From: Proteles cristata cristata
Taxonomy: Eukaryota > Chordata > Mammalia > Carnivora > Hyaenidae
Assembly: GCA_017311185.1 (NCBI GenBank)
Contig: JAESUZ010002594.1
Coordinates: 124,001-188,000 of the forward strand
Direction of reading: 5' to 3'
Length of the DNA: 64,000 nt
The position numbers and the translations under genes are program-made. This document shows, piece by piece, positions 11,596 through 23,247 of this stretch. Each line of letters begins with the position of its first letter. Positions within the stretch are counted from its first letter, which is position 1. The notes under the pieces were generated by a model that made no database searches, had not been told where the DNA came from, and was given only the letters and a program-made list of their open reading frames with translations.

Positions 11596-12039
11596 TCCAA
11601 ACTAAGCCTGGCAAAATGGCTCTTGCAAAGAAGAGTGGTGAGAAGAACTATTCTGCCATCAATGAAGTAGTGATGAGAGAATACACCATCAACAGTCACA
11701 AGCACATCCATGCAGTGGAGTTCAAGAAGTGTGACCCTCAGGCACTCAGAGATCTGAAAATTTTCCATGAAGGAGAGGGCAACTCCAGATGTGCACACTG
11801 ACACCAGGCTTAACAAAGCTGTCTGGGCCAAAGGAATAGGGAATTTCCATACCATATCCATGTGCAGTTGTCCAGAAAAACTTAAAGAGAATGAAGATTC
11901 ACCAAACAAGCTCTAAACACTGGTCACCTATGTACCTGTCACCACTTTCAAAAATCTAGTTAATGTGGATGAGAACCAACTGCTCATTGTCAAAGGTATA
12001 AAACTGAAAATAAATAAATAAATATAACCATATCAAACC
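11596..12039 (+). pseudogene. RPL31P: Processed RPL31 pseudogene
   Basis: The ATG at 11616 opens a reading frame starting [11 protein letters not shown] that follows ribosomal protein L31 (60S subunit) almost residue by residue, then continues in a shifted frame through the LNKAVWAKG and YVPVTTF regions to the DEN C terminus. There are no introns. Damage: a six-base loss near codon 11, a +1 frameshift around codon 50 (about 11758-11768), an in-frame TAA at 11914-11916, and the normal stop changed to CAA (11977). A polyadenylation-like and A-rich end follows. It is flanked by a 19-base target-site duplication (11577-11595 and 12040-12058, 15 of 19 identical), and both flanks are L1 ORF2 sequence that rejoins when the insert is removed. 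The divergence says it is old and non-functional. Confidence 0.92.
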
Positions 12040-12565
12040 AAATCAATTACCTAAGCTTCCACTTTAGGAAACTGGAAAAGAGAAAAGCAAATTAAATTCA
12101 AGGTAACAGAAGAAAAGAAATAATAAGAATAGAGCAGAAAGCAATAAAATTAAAAACAGTACAACAATAGAAAAAAAATCAATGAAACCAAAAGTTGGTT
12201 CTTTGAAAATATCAATAAATTAAAAAGGAGATACAAATTACTAATATCAGAAATGAATTGGGAGACATCACTACAGATCCTAAACATGAAAAGGATAATA
12301 AAAGAAAACTACAAAGAACTCTATGCCCACAAATTTAAATGGACCACTTCCTTGAAGGACACAGTCTGCCAAAACTCACACAGGCAGAGAGACAGACTAT
12401 CTGAGTAGGCCTATATCTATTAATGAAATTGAGCCAGTTAACTAACAGGTTTCCAAAACAGAAAGCACTAGGCCCAGATGGGTTCACTGGTAAATTCTAA
12501 ATATTTAAGGAGAAATTATTCCAAGTTCTATATAATCTGCTTCAGAAGATAGAAGCAGAAGAAAT

Positions 12566-12766
12566 GGGTTTTTTTTTTCTAAGAGAGAGAGACAGCGTGA
12601 GCAGGAAAGGGTCAGAAAGAGAGGGAGATAGAGAACCTGAAACAGTCTCCAGGCTCTGAGCTAGCTATCAGCACAGAGCCCGACGCAGGGCCTGAACCCA
12701 CGAACTGTGAGATCATGACCTGAGCCGAAGTTGGACGCTTAACCAACTGAGCCACCCAGGAGCCCC
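12566..12766 (-). mobile_element. Felid-type SINE in L1
   Basis: Reverse copy with target duplication gaagaaat at 12558-12565 and 12767-12774. Confidence 0.92.
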
Positions 12767-13320
12767 GAAGAAATACTTCTTAACTCATTCTATGAGGCCA
12801 GTATCATCCTAATGCCAAAACCAAACAAAAACATTACAAGAAAAAGAAAAAACTACAGTTCAATATCTCTCACGAACGTAGATGCAAAAATCCTCAACAA
12901 TACATTAGCAAATCAAATTCAACAACGTATGAAAAGAATTGTATATCGTGACCAAGTGAGATTTATCCCACATATGCAAGGCTAATGCAACATTCAAAAA
13001 TCAATTAATGTCAACCATCAAATCCGCAGGCTAATAAAGAAAAATCACACGATCATATTAATATATGCAGAAAAAACATTTGACAAAGTCCAGCATTCAT
13101 TCATGATAAAAATTCTCTGTGAACTAAGAGAGGAAGGGAACTTCCTCAACTTGATAAAGAATATCTACCAAAAATCTACAGCTAATATCATACTTAATTG
13201 TAAGAAACTAAGAGCTTTTCCCACTGAGATCAGGAAAAAGGGAAGGATATCCCCTTTCACCACTGCTTTTCAACATCATACTGGAATAGCTAATGCAATA
13301 AGACAAGATAAGGAAATAAA

Positions 13321-13538
13321 CAGGTGCAGCTCAGTCGGTCAAGCATCCAACTCTTGATTTCAGCTCAGGTCATGATCTCATGGTTCATGAATCTGAGCCC
13401 TGCATTGGACTCCACACAGGCAATGCAGAGCCTGCTTGGGATTCTCTCTCTCTCTGTCCCCCCCTAACTCAAGCACATGTGCACACTCTCTCTCTCTCTT
13501 TCAAAAATAACGTTTTAAAAAATAAAAAATAAAATAAA
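13321..13538 (+). mobile_element. Felid-type SINE in L1
   Basis: Head lacks the first few bases. Target duplication aaggaaataaa (13310-13320) and aaggaaattaa (13539-13549). Confidence 0.9.
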
Positions 13539-13680
13539 AAGGAAATTAACAGTATATAGATTGGAAAGAGAAATAAAATTGTGTTCACAGTTGACACAAT
13601 CATCAATGTAGAAAATTCTAAAGAAATGACAAAAAACTACCTAGAACTAATAAGTGATTATAGCAAGGTTGCCAGATATA

Positions 13681-13888
13681 CTTTTTTTAAAATTTTTTAA
13701 ATTTTTATTTATTTATTTTGAGAGAGCAAGAGCGAGAAGGTGCATGTGCAAGCAGGGGAAAGGCAAAGAGAGAAGGAGAATTCCAAACAGTCTCCGTGCT
13801 GACATGGAGCTTGATCTCATGAACCGAGAGATCATGACCCTAGATGAAATCAAGAGTCAGATGTTAACTGACTGAGCCACTCAGGCAC
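13681..13888 (-). mobile_element. Felid-type SINE in L1
   Basis: Reverse copy, diverged. Flanks tgccagatata and tgccggataca (ends near 13680 and 13899). Confidence 0.9.
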
Positions 13889-14361
13889 CTGCCGGATACA
13901 AGTTTAATATACAAAAGCCAATTGCTTTCCTATATGCCAGCAATAAACAAGAGAAATTTGAAATTAAAAATATAATACTATAATAGCATCCCCTGAAATG
14001 AAATACTTAGGTATACATCTACCAAATACATATAAGCTATATATAAGTAAAGCTACAAAGCTCTGCTGAAAAATCAAAGAAGAACTAAATAAATAGAGAG
14101 ATGCTCCATGTTTGTGAATAAGACTGAATATTGTCAAGATGGCAGTTCTTACCAACTTGATCTACAGATTCAATGCAATCCCAGTCAGAATCCCAACAAG
14201 TTGTTTTGTGGATAGCAACAAACTGATTCTAAAGCTTATATAGAGAGACAGATTCAAAATACCCAACACACTATTAAAGGAGAATTAAGTTGGAGGACTA
14301 ATACTATCCAACTTCAAGACTTTTCTATTAAGCTACAGTAATCAAAAGTAATCAAAATTTC

Positions 14362-14578
14362 AGGGCGCCTGGGTGGCTCAGTTGGTTGAGTGTCCAACTT
14401 TGGCTCAGGTCACGATCTCATGGTTTGTGGGTTCGAGCCTCATGTTGGGCTCTATGCTGACAGCTCGCTCAGAGCCTGGAGCCTGGAGCCTGCTTTGGAT
14501 TCTGTGTCTCCTTCTCTCTCTGCCCCTCCCCTGCTTGCAGTCTGTCTGTCTCTCAAAATAAATGTAAAAAAAGAAAGC
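14362..14578 (+). mobile_element. Felid-type SINE in L1
   Basis: Complete; flanks resemble atcaaaatttca and aataaaaatttta of the L1 target. Confidence 0.9.
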
Positions 14579-15041
14579 AATAAAAATTTTACAGTAATCA
14601 TAATTTGTTCTCACTGGCAAAATAACAGATATGTCAATGGAAAAGAAAAGATAGCCCAGAAATAGACCCATGTAAATATAGTAAACTGATCCTGACAAAG
14701 GAGCAAAGGCAATAAAATGAAGTAAAGACTATCTTTTTAACAAACAGAGCTGCAATAACTATATATATGTAATGCATGAAATAATCTACACACAGACCCT
14801 ATGCCCTTCACAAAAATCAACTCAAAATGGATTGCAGAGCTAAATGTAAAATGCAAAACTATAAAACTAGAATAAAACACAGGAGAAAATCTAGGTGAAC
14901 CTTAAGTTTAGCAGTGATTTTTTTAGATACAACACCAAAGTCATGATCCACGAAAGAAAGAACTGATAGGCAAAACTTGATTAAAATTAAAATTAAAATT
15001 TTCTGCTTGGTGTGGAGACACTGTCAAGAAGCAGAAAAGAC

Positions 15042-15145
15042 AGGGGCACCTGTCTAGTTCAGTCAGTAGGGTGTGCGACTCTTAATCTCAAGGTTGTGAG
15101 TTCAAGCCCCATTTTGGGTTAGAGATTACTTAAAAATAAAACTCA
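15042..15145 (+). mobile_element. Old short SINE in L1
   Basis: Short GAGATTACTTAA-type SINE whose tail runs into a long purine microsatellite. Confidence 0.85.
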
Positions 15146-15184
15146 TAAGGAAAGGAAGGGAGGGAGGGAGAGACAGGGAGAGAC

Positions 15185-15208
15185 AGAGAGAGAGAGAGAG
15201 AGAGAGGA

Positions 15209-15268
<60 letters not shown>

Positions 15269-15305
15269 GGGAAAGAAGGAAAGAAAGGAAGAAAGAAAGG
15301 GGGGG
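15185..15305. repeat. 121-base uninterrupted purine tract, (GA)n and (GAAA)n
   Basis: No pyrimidine on the plus strand between C15184 and C15306; core of about 15 GAAA units at 15207-15267. Apparently grown from a SINE tail. Confidence 0.95.
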
Positions 15306-15548
15306 CACCTGGGTGGCTCAATCTGTTAAACGTCTGACTTCAGCTTAGGTCATGATCTCACATTTTGTGGGTTCGAGCCCCCTGAGGGACCCTGTGCTGA
15401 CAGCTAGCTCAGAGCCTGGAGGCTGTTTCAGATTCTATGTCTCCCTCTCTCTCTGACACTCCCCTGCTCATACTGTCTCTCTTTCACTCTCTCAGAAATA
15501 AATAAAAAGCATTTAAAAAAAATAAAAAAATAAAAATAAATTTAAAAA
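15302..15548 (+). mobile_element. Felid-type SINE with GGAA tail repeat
   Basis: Complete body; tail continues into a (GGAA)n tract to about 15620. Confidence 0.9.
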
Positions 15549-15620
15549 AGGAAGGAAGGAAGGAATGAAAGAACGAAGGAAGGGAGGAAGAGGAAGGAAG
15601 GAAGGAAGGGAGAAAGAAAA

Positions 15621-15829
15621 GGGGGGCACCTGGGTCACTTAAACATCTGACTTCGGCTCAGGTCATTATCTCACGGTTCATGGGTTCAAGTCCCGTGTCA
15701 GGCTCTGTGCTGACAGCTAGGAGTCTGGAGCTGCTTCAGTTTCTGTGTCTCCCTCTCTCTCTGGCACTCCTCCACTAGTGCTCTGTCTCTCTCTGTCTCT
15801 CAAAAATAAATAAACATTAAAAAAAAAGA
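15621..15829 (+). mobile_element. Felid-type SINE, head internally deleted
   Basis: Head reads cacctgggtcacttaaacat: about 14 bases (ggctcagtcggtt part, the A box) are missing. Confidence 0.88.
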
Positions 15830-16010
15830 AAGGATGAGAAAAGGCAAGCCACACACTGGGGAATAAATATCTGCAGAAGACATATTTGATAAAGGACTCT
15901 TATCCAAAATATGCAAAGAACTTTTAAAACGCAACAGTAAGAAAACAACCCATTAAAAAATAAGCTAAAGACATTAACAAGTATCTCACCAAAGAAGATA
16001 CAGAAATGGT

Positions 16011-16236
16011 GGGCACCTGGGTGACTCAGTTGGTTGAACATCCAATTCTTGATTTTGGCTTAGGTCATGATTCCAGGGTCACGGGATCAAGCCCTGCATT
16101 GGGCTCCTCACTGAGCACTGGGTCGGCTTGAGGCTCTTTCTCTCTCTCCCTCTGTCCCTCTCCCTTGTTTGTGCCTCTCTCTCTCTCTCAAATAAATAAA
16201 TAAATAAAATTTAAAAATTAAATAAATAAAATAAAA
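16011..16236 (+). mobile_element. Felid-type SINE
   Basis: Complete copy that marks the 3' end of the recognisable old L1. Confidence 0.9.
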
Positions 16237-16326
16237 TAGCTCTTAATTCATCTGTCTACTTGAGTTTTGCCCTAATCCACCCTCTCTACTCAGCCAACAT
16301 GAGCTTTTCCAAAATACATTCTTGAA

Positions 16327-16535
16327 GGGGCCCCTGGGTGGCTCATTCGGTTAAGTGTCCTACTTTTGATTTTGGCCCGGGTCATGATCTCACTGCTCAG
16401 GAGTCCGAGCCCCACACTAGGCTCTGCGCTGATGGTGTGGAGCCTGGTTGGGATTCTCTCTCTCCCTCTCTCTTTGCCTCTCCCCTGCTTGTACTGTCTC
16501 TCTCTCAAAATAAATAAATAAACATAAAAAATTAT
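16327..16535 (+). mobile_element. Felid-type SINE
   Basis: Target duplication aaaatacattcttgaa (16311-16326) and aaaatgcattcctgaa (16536-16551), 14 of 16. Confidence 0.93.
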
Positions 16536-16551
16536 AAAATGCATTCCTGAA

Positions 16552-17119
16552 AACCCTACGATAGATCCTACGTGTTCTTAGGCAGAGTTTAGACTTCTGG
16601 GAGATGCTATAGGAGCCGTGCCCACATCCCCAGGGCCCACCCTGGCCACCAGGTCCCCACAGCGGGCCCTGGACGCCACCTACAGGCTGCTCCCACACAC
16701 ACAACGGTGTCCAGTGGCTCTGTGCACCAGGTCATTCTCTGAGGAACCTGACATTGGCCAGAAAGGGGAGGAATTAAGGCTCCCAGGTGCAGCCTCCAAC
16801 CAATGAGGGACGAGAGCGCTGGATAAACGCCCTGCCTTCCTGGACCAATGTGACAGCTCAGAGGCATGTCCAACAGGTTCTCAGGTGTCTGTGGTGGTGC
16901 TGAACTCCAGCTGCGTGGCACCCTGCTGATCAGCCCAGCCTTTGCGGGCTTTCTTCCCTTCTGCACACTCTCCCATTCCTTCGTTGTGCTTCCTGGAACC
17001 AACTTGCAAGTAAACTACTTCTAGTCGCCTCAGTTTCTGCTTTGGGGGTGCCCCAATGCGAGACAGTCCCATCCACGGCTTATAGTCCCTTCATCATCAG
17101 GCCCCTGCTTCCTTTTCCA
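16552..17119. other. Gene-free; possible LTR remnant
   Basis: The end 'gcctcagtttctgctttggg' to 'caatgcgagacag' (17025-17066) resembles the 3' end of an ERVL/MaLR LTR, but I cannot place its start. ORFs here have no similarity. Confidence 0.4.
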
Positions 17120-17535
17120 ACATGAGTCTATGCCTCTTTCCAGTTTGTACTCTGTTCTCCAGAGGCAAACGACTGCCGTTAGCTCTCCTCCAGACCTTGG
17201 CATGTACTACCTTTGTCCTCACAGAACTCCGTGTTTCCTGCTCTTCATCTGACTAACTCCTATACAACCCTGCTTCATCTGCTTAAATGTCACTTCCTCC
17301 AGGAAGGCTTCCTGAATTTCCACGTTCAGGTTTTGTATTCCTTCCATGTTTTCAAGGCATCCTCTTCTCCCCCAAACACAGCACTTACCATATCATGTGG
17401 AAGTTTCCTTAATTCCCTCCTGCCACCCGTACTCTGCTTCAGGAGAGCAGAGACCGTCTTCCCTGTTCACTATTGCACTAGAACAATCCAGCACAGTCCC
17501 AGGCAAAGTAGAACTCTGTGAATAGGCCTGGCACG
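17120..17535 (+). mobile_element. L2 LINE 3' relic
   Basis: 'gtcacttcctccaggaaggc' and 'gcacagtcccaggcaaagta' are L2 3'-end landmarks in the right order. Confidence 0.75.
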
Positions 17536-18364
17536 TGACAGCTGCCAAAAAAGATCTGCGGAAAAGGAAAAGGAGAGGAGAACCGAAATAGTCCTCAAAG
17601 CAAGGCGCAGTGTTACTTGGCTGCACGGACACGACACAGTGAAGAGAGGCAGCACGAGTGACAGGGCTCGACGTTCTTCGGCTTCTCGCCCCAGCCACCC
17701 TGTGGAGCACAGAATGGACCGACCCCCAACTCAGGAAATCATGGCGACAGCTTTCAAAAAAAAGGACACAAACTACCTCGTGGGTAGTGCCTCTGTCAAA
17801 ACAGCCCGTAATCCGTGGACTGACTTAGAATCAACTGAATAACAGAGCAGCAGGCCCACTGAGTGCAGGAACAAAGTCCCGTGCTGTGGCAGCAGTACCG
17901 ACAGGCTGAGTCAACAGCGCAGTAAGTCCACTCAGGTCTGGCAGCTCGCCTTCAGCGGTGACTCAGGGACTTCCAGTCAGCGGGGGGACAAGGGACACAG
18001 GGAGGACAGAGAGAATACGGAGCTCACCCCTGGTACTTAACCACCTCAGCCCGGAAGTGAATGCATCCCTCTCTCGGCTGAGACCCCGTCACTCGAGGCC
18101 CACCGGGCTCCAGGGCAGGGGACTTGCGAATGTGGGTCCTGGCCAGCCGGGACATGCTTCCCAGCGCTGCTCTATCCCATGCAAGGGGCACGTGAGTCTT
18201 GGGGGTCAGCTGGCAGCCCCCCATCCCCACTGCCCCAGTGATATTTTGTTTCAGGAAACTGAAGTGACGACAAGTATTGGGAATCCTTATCAGTACAGCT
18301 ATGGTCCCTTCATCGTATCAAATGGAGCCAGAGTCAAGGATGGACATTGCTATCCCTTCTCATA
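17536..18364. other. No feature seen
   Basis: Relatively GC-rich unique sequence. The ORF 17958-18365 has no similarity I recognise and no coding-like context. Confidence 0.45.
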
Positions 18365-19015
18365 GGCACCGCTGCAATACTCTGCCCGCGCTGCTTTCCC
18401 TTTCTCCAAATTCACCCTGCTCCACCCTCAACCTCCACTGCCAACTGATGACACTGTTTGCTTTCAGAATAGCTGCTCTAAATTCAAAGCTGCCCCACTT
18501 AAGGCACATGATGGCCTCTAGCCCCCTGAGGGTGAAGTGTACAGTCCTCAGCAGGGCGTAAAAGGCCCGCCAGGACCTGGCATCGGCCTCCCCTCCAGCC
18601 TCCTCTCCTGGGGCTCCTCTCCTGCTCCGTGCTCCAAGCCACCCACAGCTCCACAAGGCACCAGGCCCCGTCATGCCACGCCCCATCTGGAAGCCCTCTC
18701 CCCTTCTCTGGGGCGGGGGGGCGGTACCTGTGCTGGATCCTTCCAGATCCAGCTCATGCGTTTCTTCCTCCGTGAAGAACCTTTGAATCCACCTCCCCCA
18801 CAACCACAGTTAGACATTTTATCCTTTGGGCCACCACCTGCCTTTGTCCATACATTGAGTGTAGTGTCACATGACACTACACTACCTGCTTACACGTCTG
18901 TCTTACCTATTGTCCTTCAGTTCAGGGACCAAGTCTTTTCATTACTGTGTTCAGAGACTAACGTGATACCCAGTACGTACTAGGAACTCAGTGCATGTTT
19001 GATGGATGAATCAAC
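18365..19015 (+). mobile_element. L2 LINE 3' relic
   Basis: Order of 'ctgctccaccctcaacctcc', 'gccaggacctggcatcggc', 'gtttgatggatgaatcaac' matches the L2 3' portion; strongly decayed. Confidence 0.6.
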
Positions 19016-19408
19016 AGATGCGGATACACTCAAAGGAACCACCAGTTATGTAGAGTGAATCTTGAGAGACAACATTTTTTTGTCGCCTATGGAAGCCAGC
19101 AGAGAAAGATAATATTTCCAAGCTCAGAAATATGCCTCTGGGGCCTCTAATTTCAATGCAGCTTGTGACTAGAAAAATTCATGACCAATTTCATGCTGAT
19201 TTCAGATTGGGCTTGGGAATCAAAACAGTATTTTCTCATTTCTGCTGACCCTTTTATACATATTTATAATCTTAAAGCAAGCATGCAGAACTGACTGACG
19301 CCCAGATGGGAAAGCAAGCAGGGGCAAGCTTCTGTCCAATGAGAGGTGAACACAGTAGGCGGCAGATGTCAGGCCGAACAACTTCCTATGGATGAAGATG
19401 ACTTCAAA
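19016..19408. other. No feature seen
   Basis: AT-rich sequence without a repeat or gene I can name. Confidence 0.5.
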
Positions 19409-19618
19409 TTAAAAAAATTTTTAATGTTTACTTATTTTTGAGTGAGATAGAGCGTGAGCAGAGGAGGGGCAGAGAGAGTGGGATAAACAAAATCTGAAGC
19501 AGGCTCCAGGCTCTGAGCTGTCAGCACAGAGCCCGACGCGGGGCTCAAACCCACGATCCATGAGATCATGACCTGAGCCGAAGTCAGACGCTTAACCGAA
19601 TAAGCCACCCAGGCGCCC
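19409..19618 (-). mobile_element. Felid-type SINE
   Basis: Reverse full copy ending gccacccaggcgcccc. Confidence 0.92.
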
Positions 19619-19995
19619 CTGATTTTTTAAATCTCCTCTTTATAATAAAAAACAGATAAAAAAACAGATGAGCTGGTTTTATTAAAGAACTTTTTAGAAA
19701 AAAAAAAGCTGCATAGTCACACTTTTTCTCAATTAAAGTGTTTATACTTATTCCAAAAAAAAAAGTTTTCTAAGTATCAGAAGATAGTGAATTAGTATAA
19801 CTTTTCCTAGCCTGCCTATTATGTCTTTTATCTAATTCCTATGTCAAATTTTGAAGCTTGTGTTTAACTATGTATTTGAGTCTCCTCCTTTCATGGCTCA
19901 GACCTGGCAATTTTATTAACCAGGAAGATGTTAGGAAATAAGACTGATTGGGATATAATAATATGTAGCAGATACTATGTTAGATGCTTTACATA
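19619..19995. other. No feature seen
   Basis: AT-rich; A runs at 19699 and 19755 only. Confidence 0.5.
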
Positions 19996-20010
19996 CATAC
20001 CATCTTTTTA

Positions 20011-20246
20011 TTTTTTTTATTTTTTTATTTTTATTTTTTAATATTTTTATTTATTTCTAGGAGAGAGAGAGAGACAGCGTGAGCAGGAGAGGGTCAGAGA
20101 GAGAGGGAGTCACAGACTGAAACAGGCTCCAGGCTCTGAGCTGGCAGTCAGCACAGAGCCCGACGCGGGGCTCGAACCCACGAACCGCGAGATCATGACC
20201 TAAGCGAAAGTCGGGTGCTTAACCGACTAAGCCACCCAGGCGCCCC
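20011..20246 (-). mobile_element. Young-type SINE
   Basis: Reverse copy with intact B box. Perfect target duplication cataccatcttttta at 19996-20010 and 20247-20261. Confidence 0.94.
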
Positions 20247-20276
20247 CATACCATCTTTTTAAATGTCCCTGACAAC

Positions 20277-20535
20277 TGGCCACCTGGATGGCTCAGTCAG
20301 TTGAGCATCCGACTTCGGCTCAGGTCATGATCTCACTTCATGGGTTAGAGCCCCGCGTCGGGCTCTGTTGCTGACAGCTCAGAACCTGGAGCCTGCTTTG
20401 GATTCTGTGTCTCCCTCTCTCTCTGCCCCTCCCCCGCTTGTACTCTGTCTCTCTCTGTTTCTCAAAAATAAATAAATGTTAGAAAAATTAAAAAAAAGAA
20501 AAAAAAAAGAAAAATTAAAAAACAGATAAAGAATA
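20277..20535 (+). mobile_element. Felid-type SINE
   Basis: Target duplication tgtccctgacaac (20264-20276) and tgtctctgacaac (20536-20548). Long A-rich tail. Confidence 0.92.
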
Positions 20536-20548
20536 TGTCTCTGACAAC

Positions 20549-21045
20549 CTCGTAAGGAAGTGCACTAGACCCTGGGGGGGGGTTTCACGCTCCCCAACAT
20601 CTGAACCTCTTGCATGCATTTGAGGAATTCCTCGTCCTGTGAGTCTCGTAGGAGGCACTTCGGCCTCCCTCTACAAAGGCCGGAAAGCCAGGTACTCACT
20701 TTCTAAGACCCTTTACAACTGGAAGTTAGCAAGAGGCCCCGGGCCAGGCTATCAGACAGACTGATCCAGACTTGAATCAGACGCTAGTAACCCAGAGAGG
20801 AGGGACTATAAAGAATCTCTGCTAATTAAATTCTTACCTACAGTCACATGGAGTCGGGAACCACTGAAGGGAAGATCTGAGGGACAAAGAGGCCACAGAG
20901 CAATGCGAACAGTACAAGGAATTCAAGGACCGTGGAATGCAGTGGTTTCTTCTAATGTCCCTGCACAGAACGAAGGCAGTAATAAGCTCAAATTCTTACA
21001 GTTTTACCCTTACAACATGGACTGAGATCCAAGACTTTACATAAC
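20549..21045. other. No feature seen
   Basis: A G run at 20574-20582; otherwise unique sequence. Confidence 0.5.
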
Positions 21046-21066
21046 TTAAAAAAATAAACCTGTCTT

Positions 21067-21840
21067 ACATGAAACAATGCTCAGAGTCCCTCCTCATCAG
21101 GGAAATACAAATCAAAACCACACTGAAATACCACCTCACACCAGTCCGAGTGGCTAAAATGAACAAATCAGGAGACTATAGATGCTGGTGAGGATGTGGA
21201 GAAATGGGCACCCTCCTACATTGTTGGTGGGAATGTAAACTGGTGCAGCCCTTCTGGAAAACAGTGTGGAGGTTCCTCAAAAAATTCACAGTAGAACTCC
21301 CCTATGACCCAGCAATTGCACTGCTAGGAACTTTCCCAAGGGATACAGGAGTGCTGATGCATAGGGGCACACAGCATCCAACGTTCACAGCAGCACTCTC
21401 AACAATAGTCAAAACCTGGAAAGAGCCTAAGTGTCCATCAACTGATGAATGGATCAGGAAGATGAGGTTTATCTATACAATGGAATACTACATGGCAATG
21501 AGAAACAATGAAATCCGGCCATTTGCAGCAACGTGGATGGAACTCGAGGGTGCTATGCTGAGTGAAATAAGTTAGGCAGAGAAGGGCAGATAACATGTTT
21601 TCACTTATATGTGGATCAGGAGAAACTTAACAGAGGACCATGGGGGAGAAGAAGGGGAAAAATAGTTGGGGAGAGAGAGAGAGGCAAACCATGAGAGACT
21701 CTTGAATGTTGAGAACAAACTGAGGGCAGATGGAGGTGGAGGAGAGGGGAAGGGGGGTGATGGGCATGGAGGAGGGCACTTGTAGGGATAAGCACTGGGT
21801 GTTATATGGAAACAAACCTGACAATAAACTATAAAAAAAT
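21067..21840 (+). mobile_element. 5'-truncated L1, relatively young
   Basis: Carries the ORF2 C terminus (open 21204-21575, with the L1-typical WKEPKCPS and MEYYMAM motifs), a carnivore L1 3' UTR with G-rich stretch, and ends 'cctgacaataaactataaa'. Perfectly placed 21-base target duplication at 21046-21066 and 21841-21861 with one mismatch. The remaining ORF is only the last about 120 residues of ORF2, so it cannot move itself. Confidence 0.95.
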
Positions 21841-21861
21841 TTAAAAAAATAAAGCTGTCTT

Positions 21862-22596
21862 GTGTATATTTTCTCACACACCACAAAAAACCCCTCAAAA
21901 GCTTGATTCAGTGGGTCACCAAATAACTGTTCGATCCACACCCTCGCAGGACCTTTTGTGTGAGATTTAGGGTACTGAGCAGAAAGAATTTAACCCTGAG
22001 TACTGCAACTGGGAAACACGCCAGCATTTGGCTGACTCAGAGCACTCAAACCCCCACTTTCCGGGAGTCTTCCTTATCAGCCACTCCCTCCTCCTCCTCC
22101 CATGAAATGCTTTCAGCTCCTGAAGATCGCACCTGGAGGGAGGCAGTGCCAGGGGAAGCCAGCTCCCCACCCACTCCACCCACAAACTACGCTCATTGTC
22201 TCTGAGCCTCTAAGGAGAGCAGATCTCAGATGCCCTAAGGAGCTGATTATAAAGGCCAGTCTCCTGTGCTGCCAGGGAAACAGGCTTTGTGCTTGGTACT
22301 GTGTTGTTTGAGATGCCTGATCCTGAATATTGAGAGGAAGGAGGCGATGCGGCCACGTAAGGAGGCTGGGAAGGTCCAGGAGATCTTGGGGTAACTCTCA
22401 GTACTCCCTGGGGTAGGGGTGAGAGCATTTTAAATTATACAAGGTGTAGTTGCCTTAGGTTGTGTGGGAAGCATTTCTTTTTTCAAAAGTATAAATGCAG
22501 GAAATAGGACTTAGTTTGATGTTGGGTCACCAAAGGGATGGATTCGAGCAGTTGTTTTCTTTGCCCACCTGGCATCTGAGTTTCCTTCTCATGTTT
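21862..22596. other. No feature seen
   Basis: Unique sequence, overlapping ORFs 21960-22311 without similarity. Confidence 0.5.
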
Positions 22597-22613
22597 GGAA
22601 ATTTCCTAGTCTT

Positions 22614-22659
22614 TTTTTTTTTAATTTTTAAATATTTATTTTTGAGAGAGAGAGAGAGA

Positions 22660-22712
<53 letters not shown>

Positions 22713-22825
22713 TGTGAAGGAGGAACAGAGAGAGACGGAGACACAGAGTCTGAAGCGGCTCCAGGCATGACCTGAGCCGAAGTCGGATGCTTAACACTTA
22801 ACTGACTGAGCCACCCAGGCGCCCT
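22614..22825 (-). mobile_element. SINE with internal (TG)23 and body deletion
   Basis: Reverse SINE; body between ccaggc and atgacctgag is deleted. Target duplication ggaaatttcctagtctt (22597-22613) and ggaaaatttcccagtctt (22826-22843). Confidence 0.9.
22644..22710. repeat. (GA)n(TG)n microsatellite
   Basis: (GA)9 followed by 46 bases of TG repeat (22665-22710) inside the SINE body. Confidence 0.95.
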
Positions 22826-23004
22826 GGAAAATTTCCCAGTCTTAAAAAGAGTTTTGATGGATTGAAGGACCCACCTCTCACTACAGAAGCTGAAATACTA
22901 CACACGTGCTTTCCCAGACTCCTTCGCCACTGGGGAACAGTAATGACCTAAGTTCTGGAAGCAGACACACCTTATCCCACTGCCTTAGAAATCATAGACT
23001 GCAG

Positions 23005-23230
23005 GGGCGCCTGGGTGGTTTAGTCGGTTAAGTGTCTGGCTTTCGCTTAGGTCATGATCTCGCAGTTCGTGGGTTCGAGCCCCGCGTCGGGCTCTGTGCT
23101 GACTGCCAGCTCGGAGCCTGGAGCCTGTTTCAGAGTCTGTGACTCCCTCTCTCTCTGACCCTCCCCTGCTCACGCTCTCTCTCCCTCTCCTAAAAATAAA
23201 TAAAACATTAAAAAAATTAAAAAAGAAAAA
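23005..23230 (+). mobile_element. Young-type SINE
   Basis: Intact B box. Target duplication aatcatagactgcag (22990-23004) and aatcttagactgcag (23233-23247). Confidence 0.94.
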
Positions 23231-23247
23231 AAAATCTTAGACTGCAG

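Larger units (their letters stand above)
12059..16010 (+). mobile_element. Old L1 ORF2 region
   Basis: Colinear with the L1 ORF2 endonuclease/reverse-transcriptase region: 'aaaactcacacaggcagaga', 'aagcactaggcccagatggg', 'tgcaaaaatcctcaacaata', 'caacttgataaagaatatct', 'ataagtgattatagcaaggt', 'caatcccagtcagaatccca', 'actcaaaatggattgcagag'. Frameshifts and stops throughout. Interrupted by seven SINEs; continues the L1 part upstream of the RPL31 pseudogene. Confidence 0.92.

Noticed and set aside
18360..18983. Overlapping 147 and 148 codon ORFs on both strands
   Set aside because: Within an L2-like GC-rich segment, no protein similarity, no splice signals of note.
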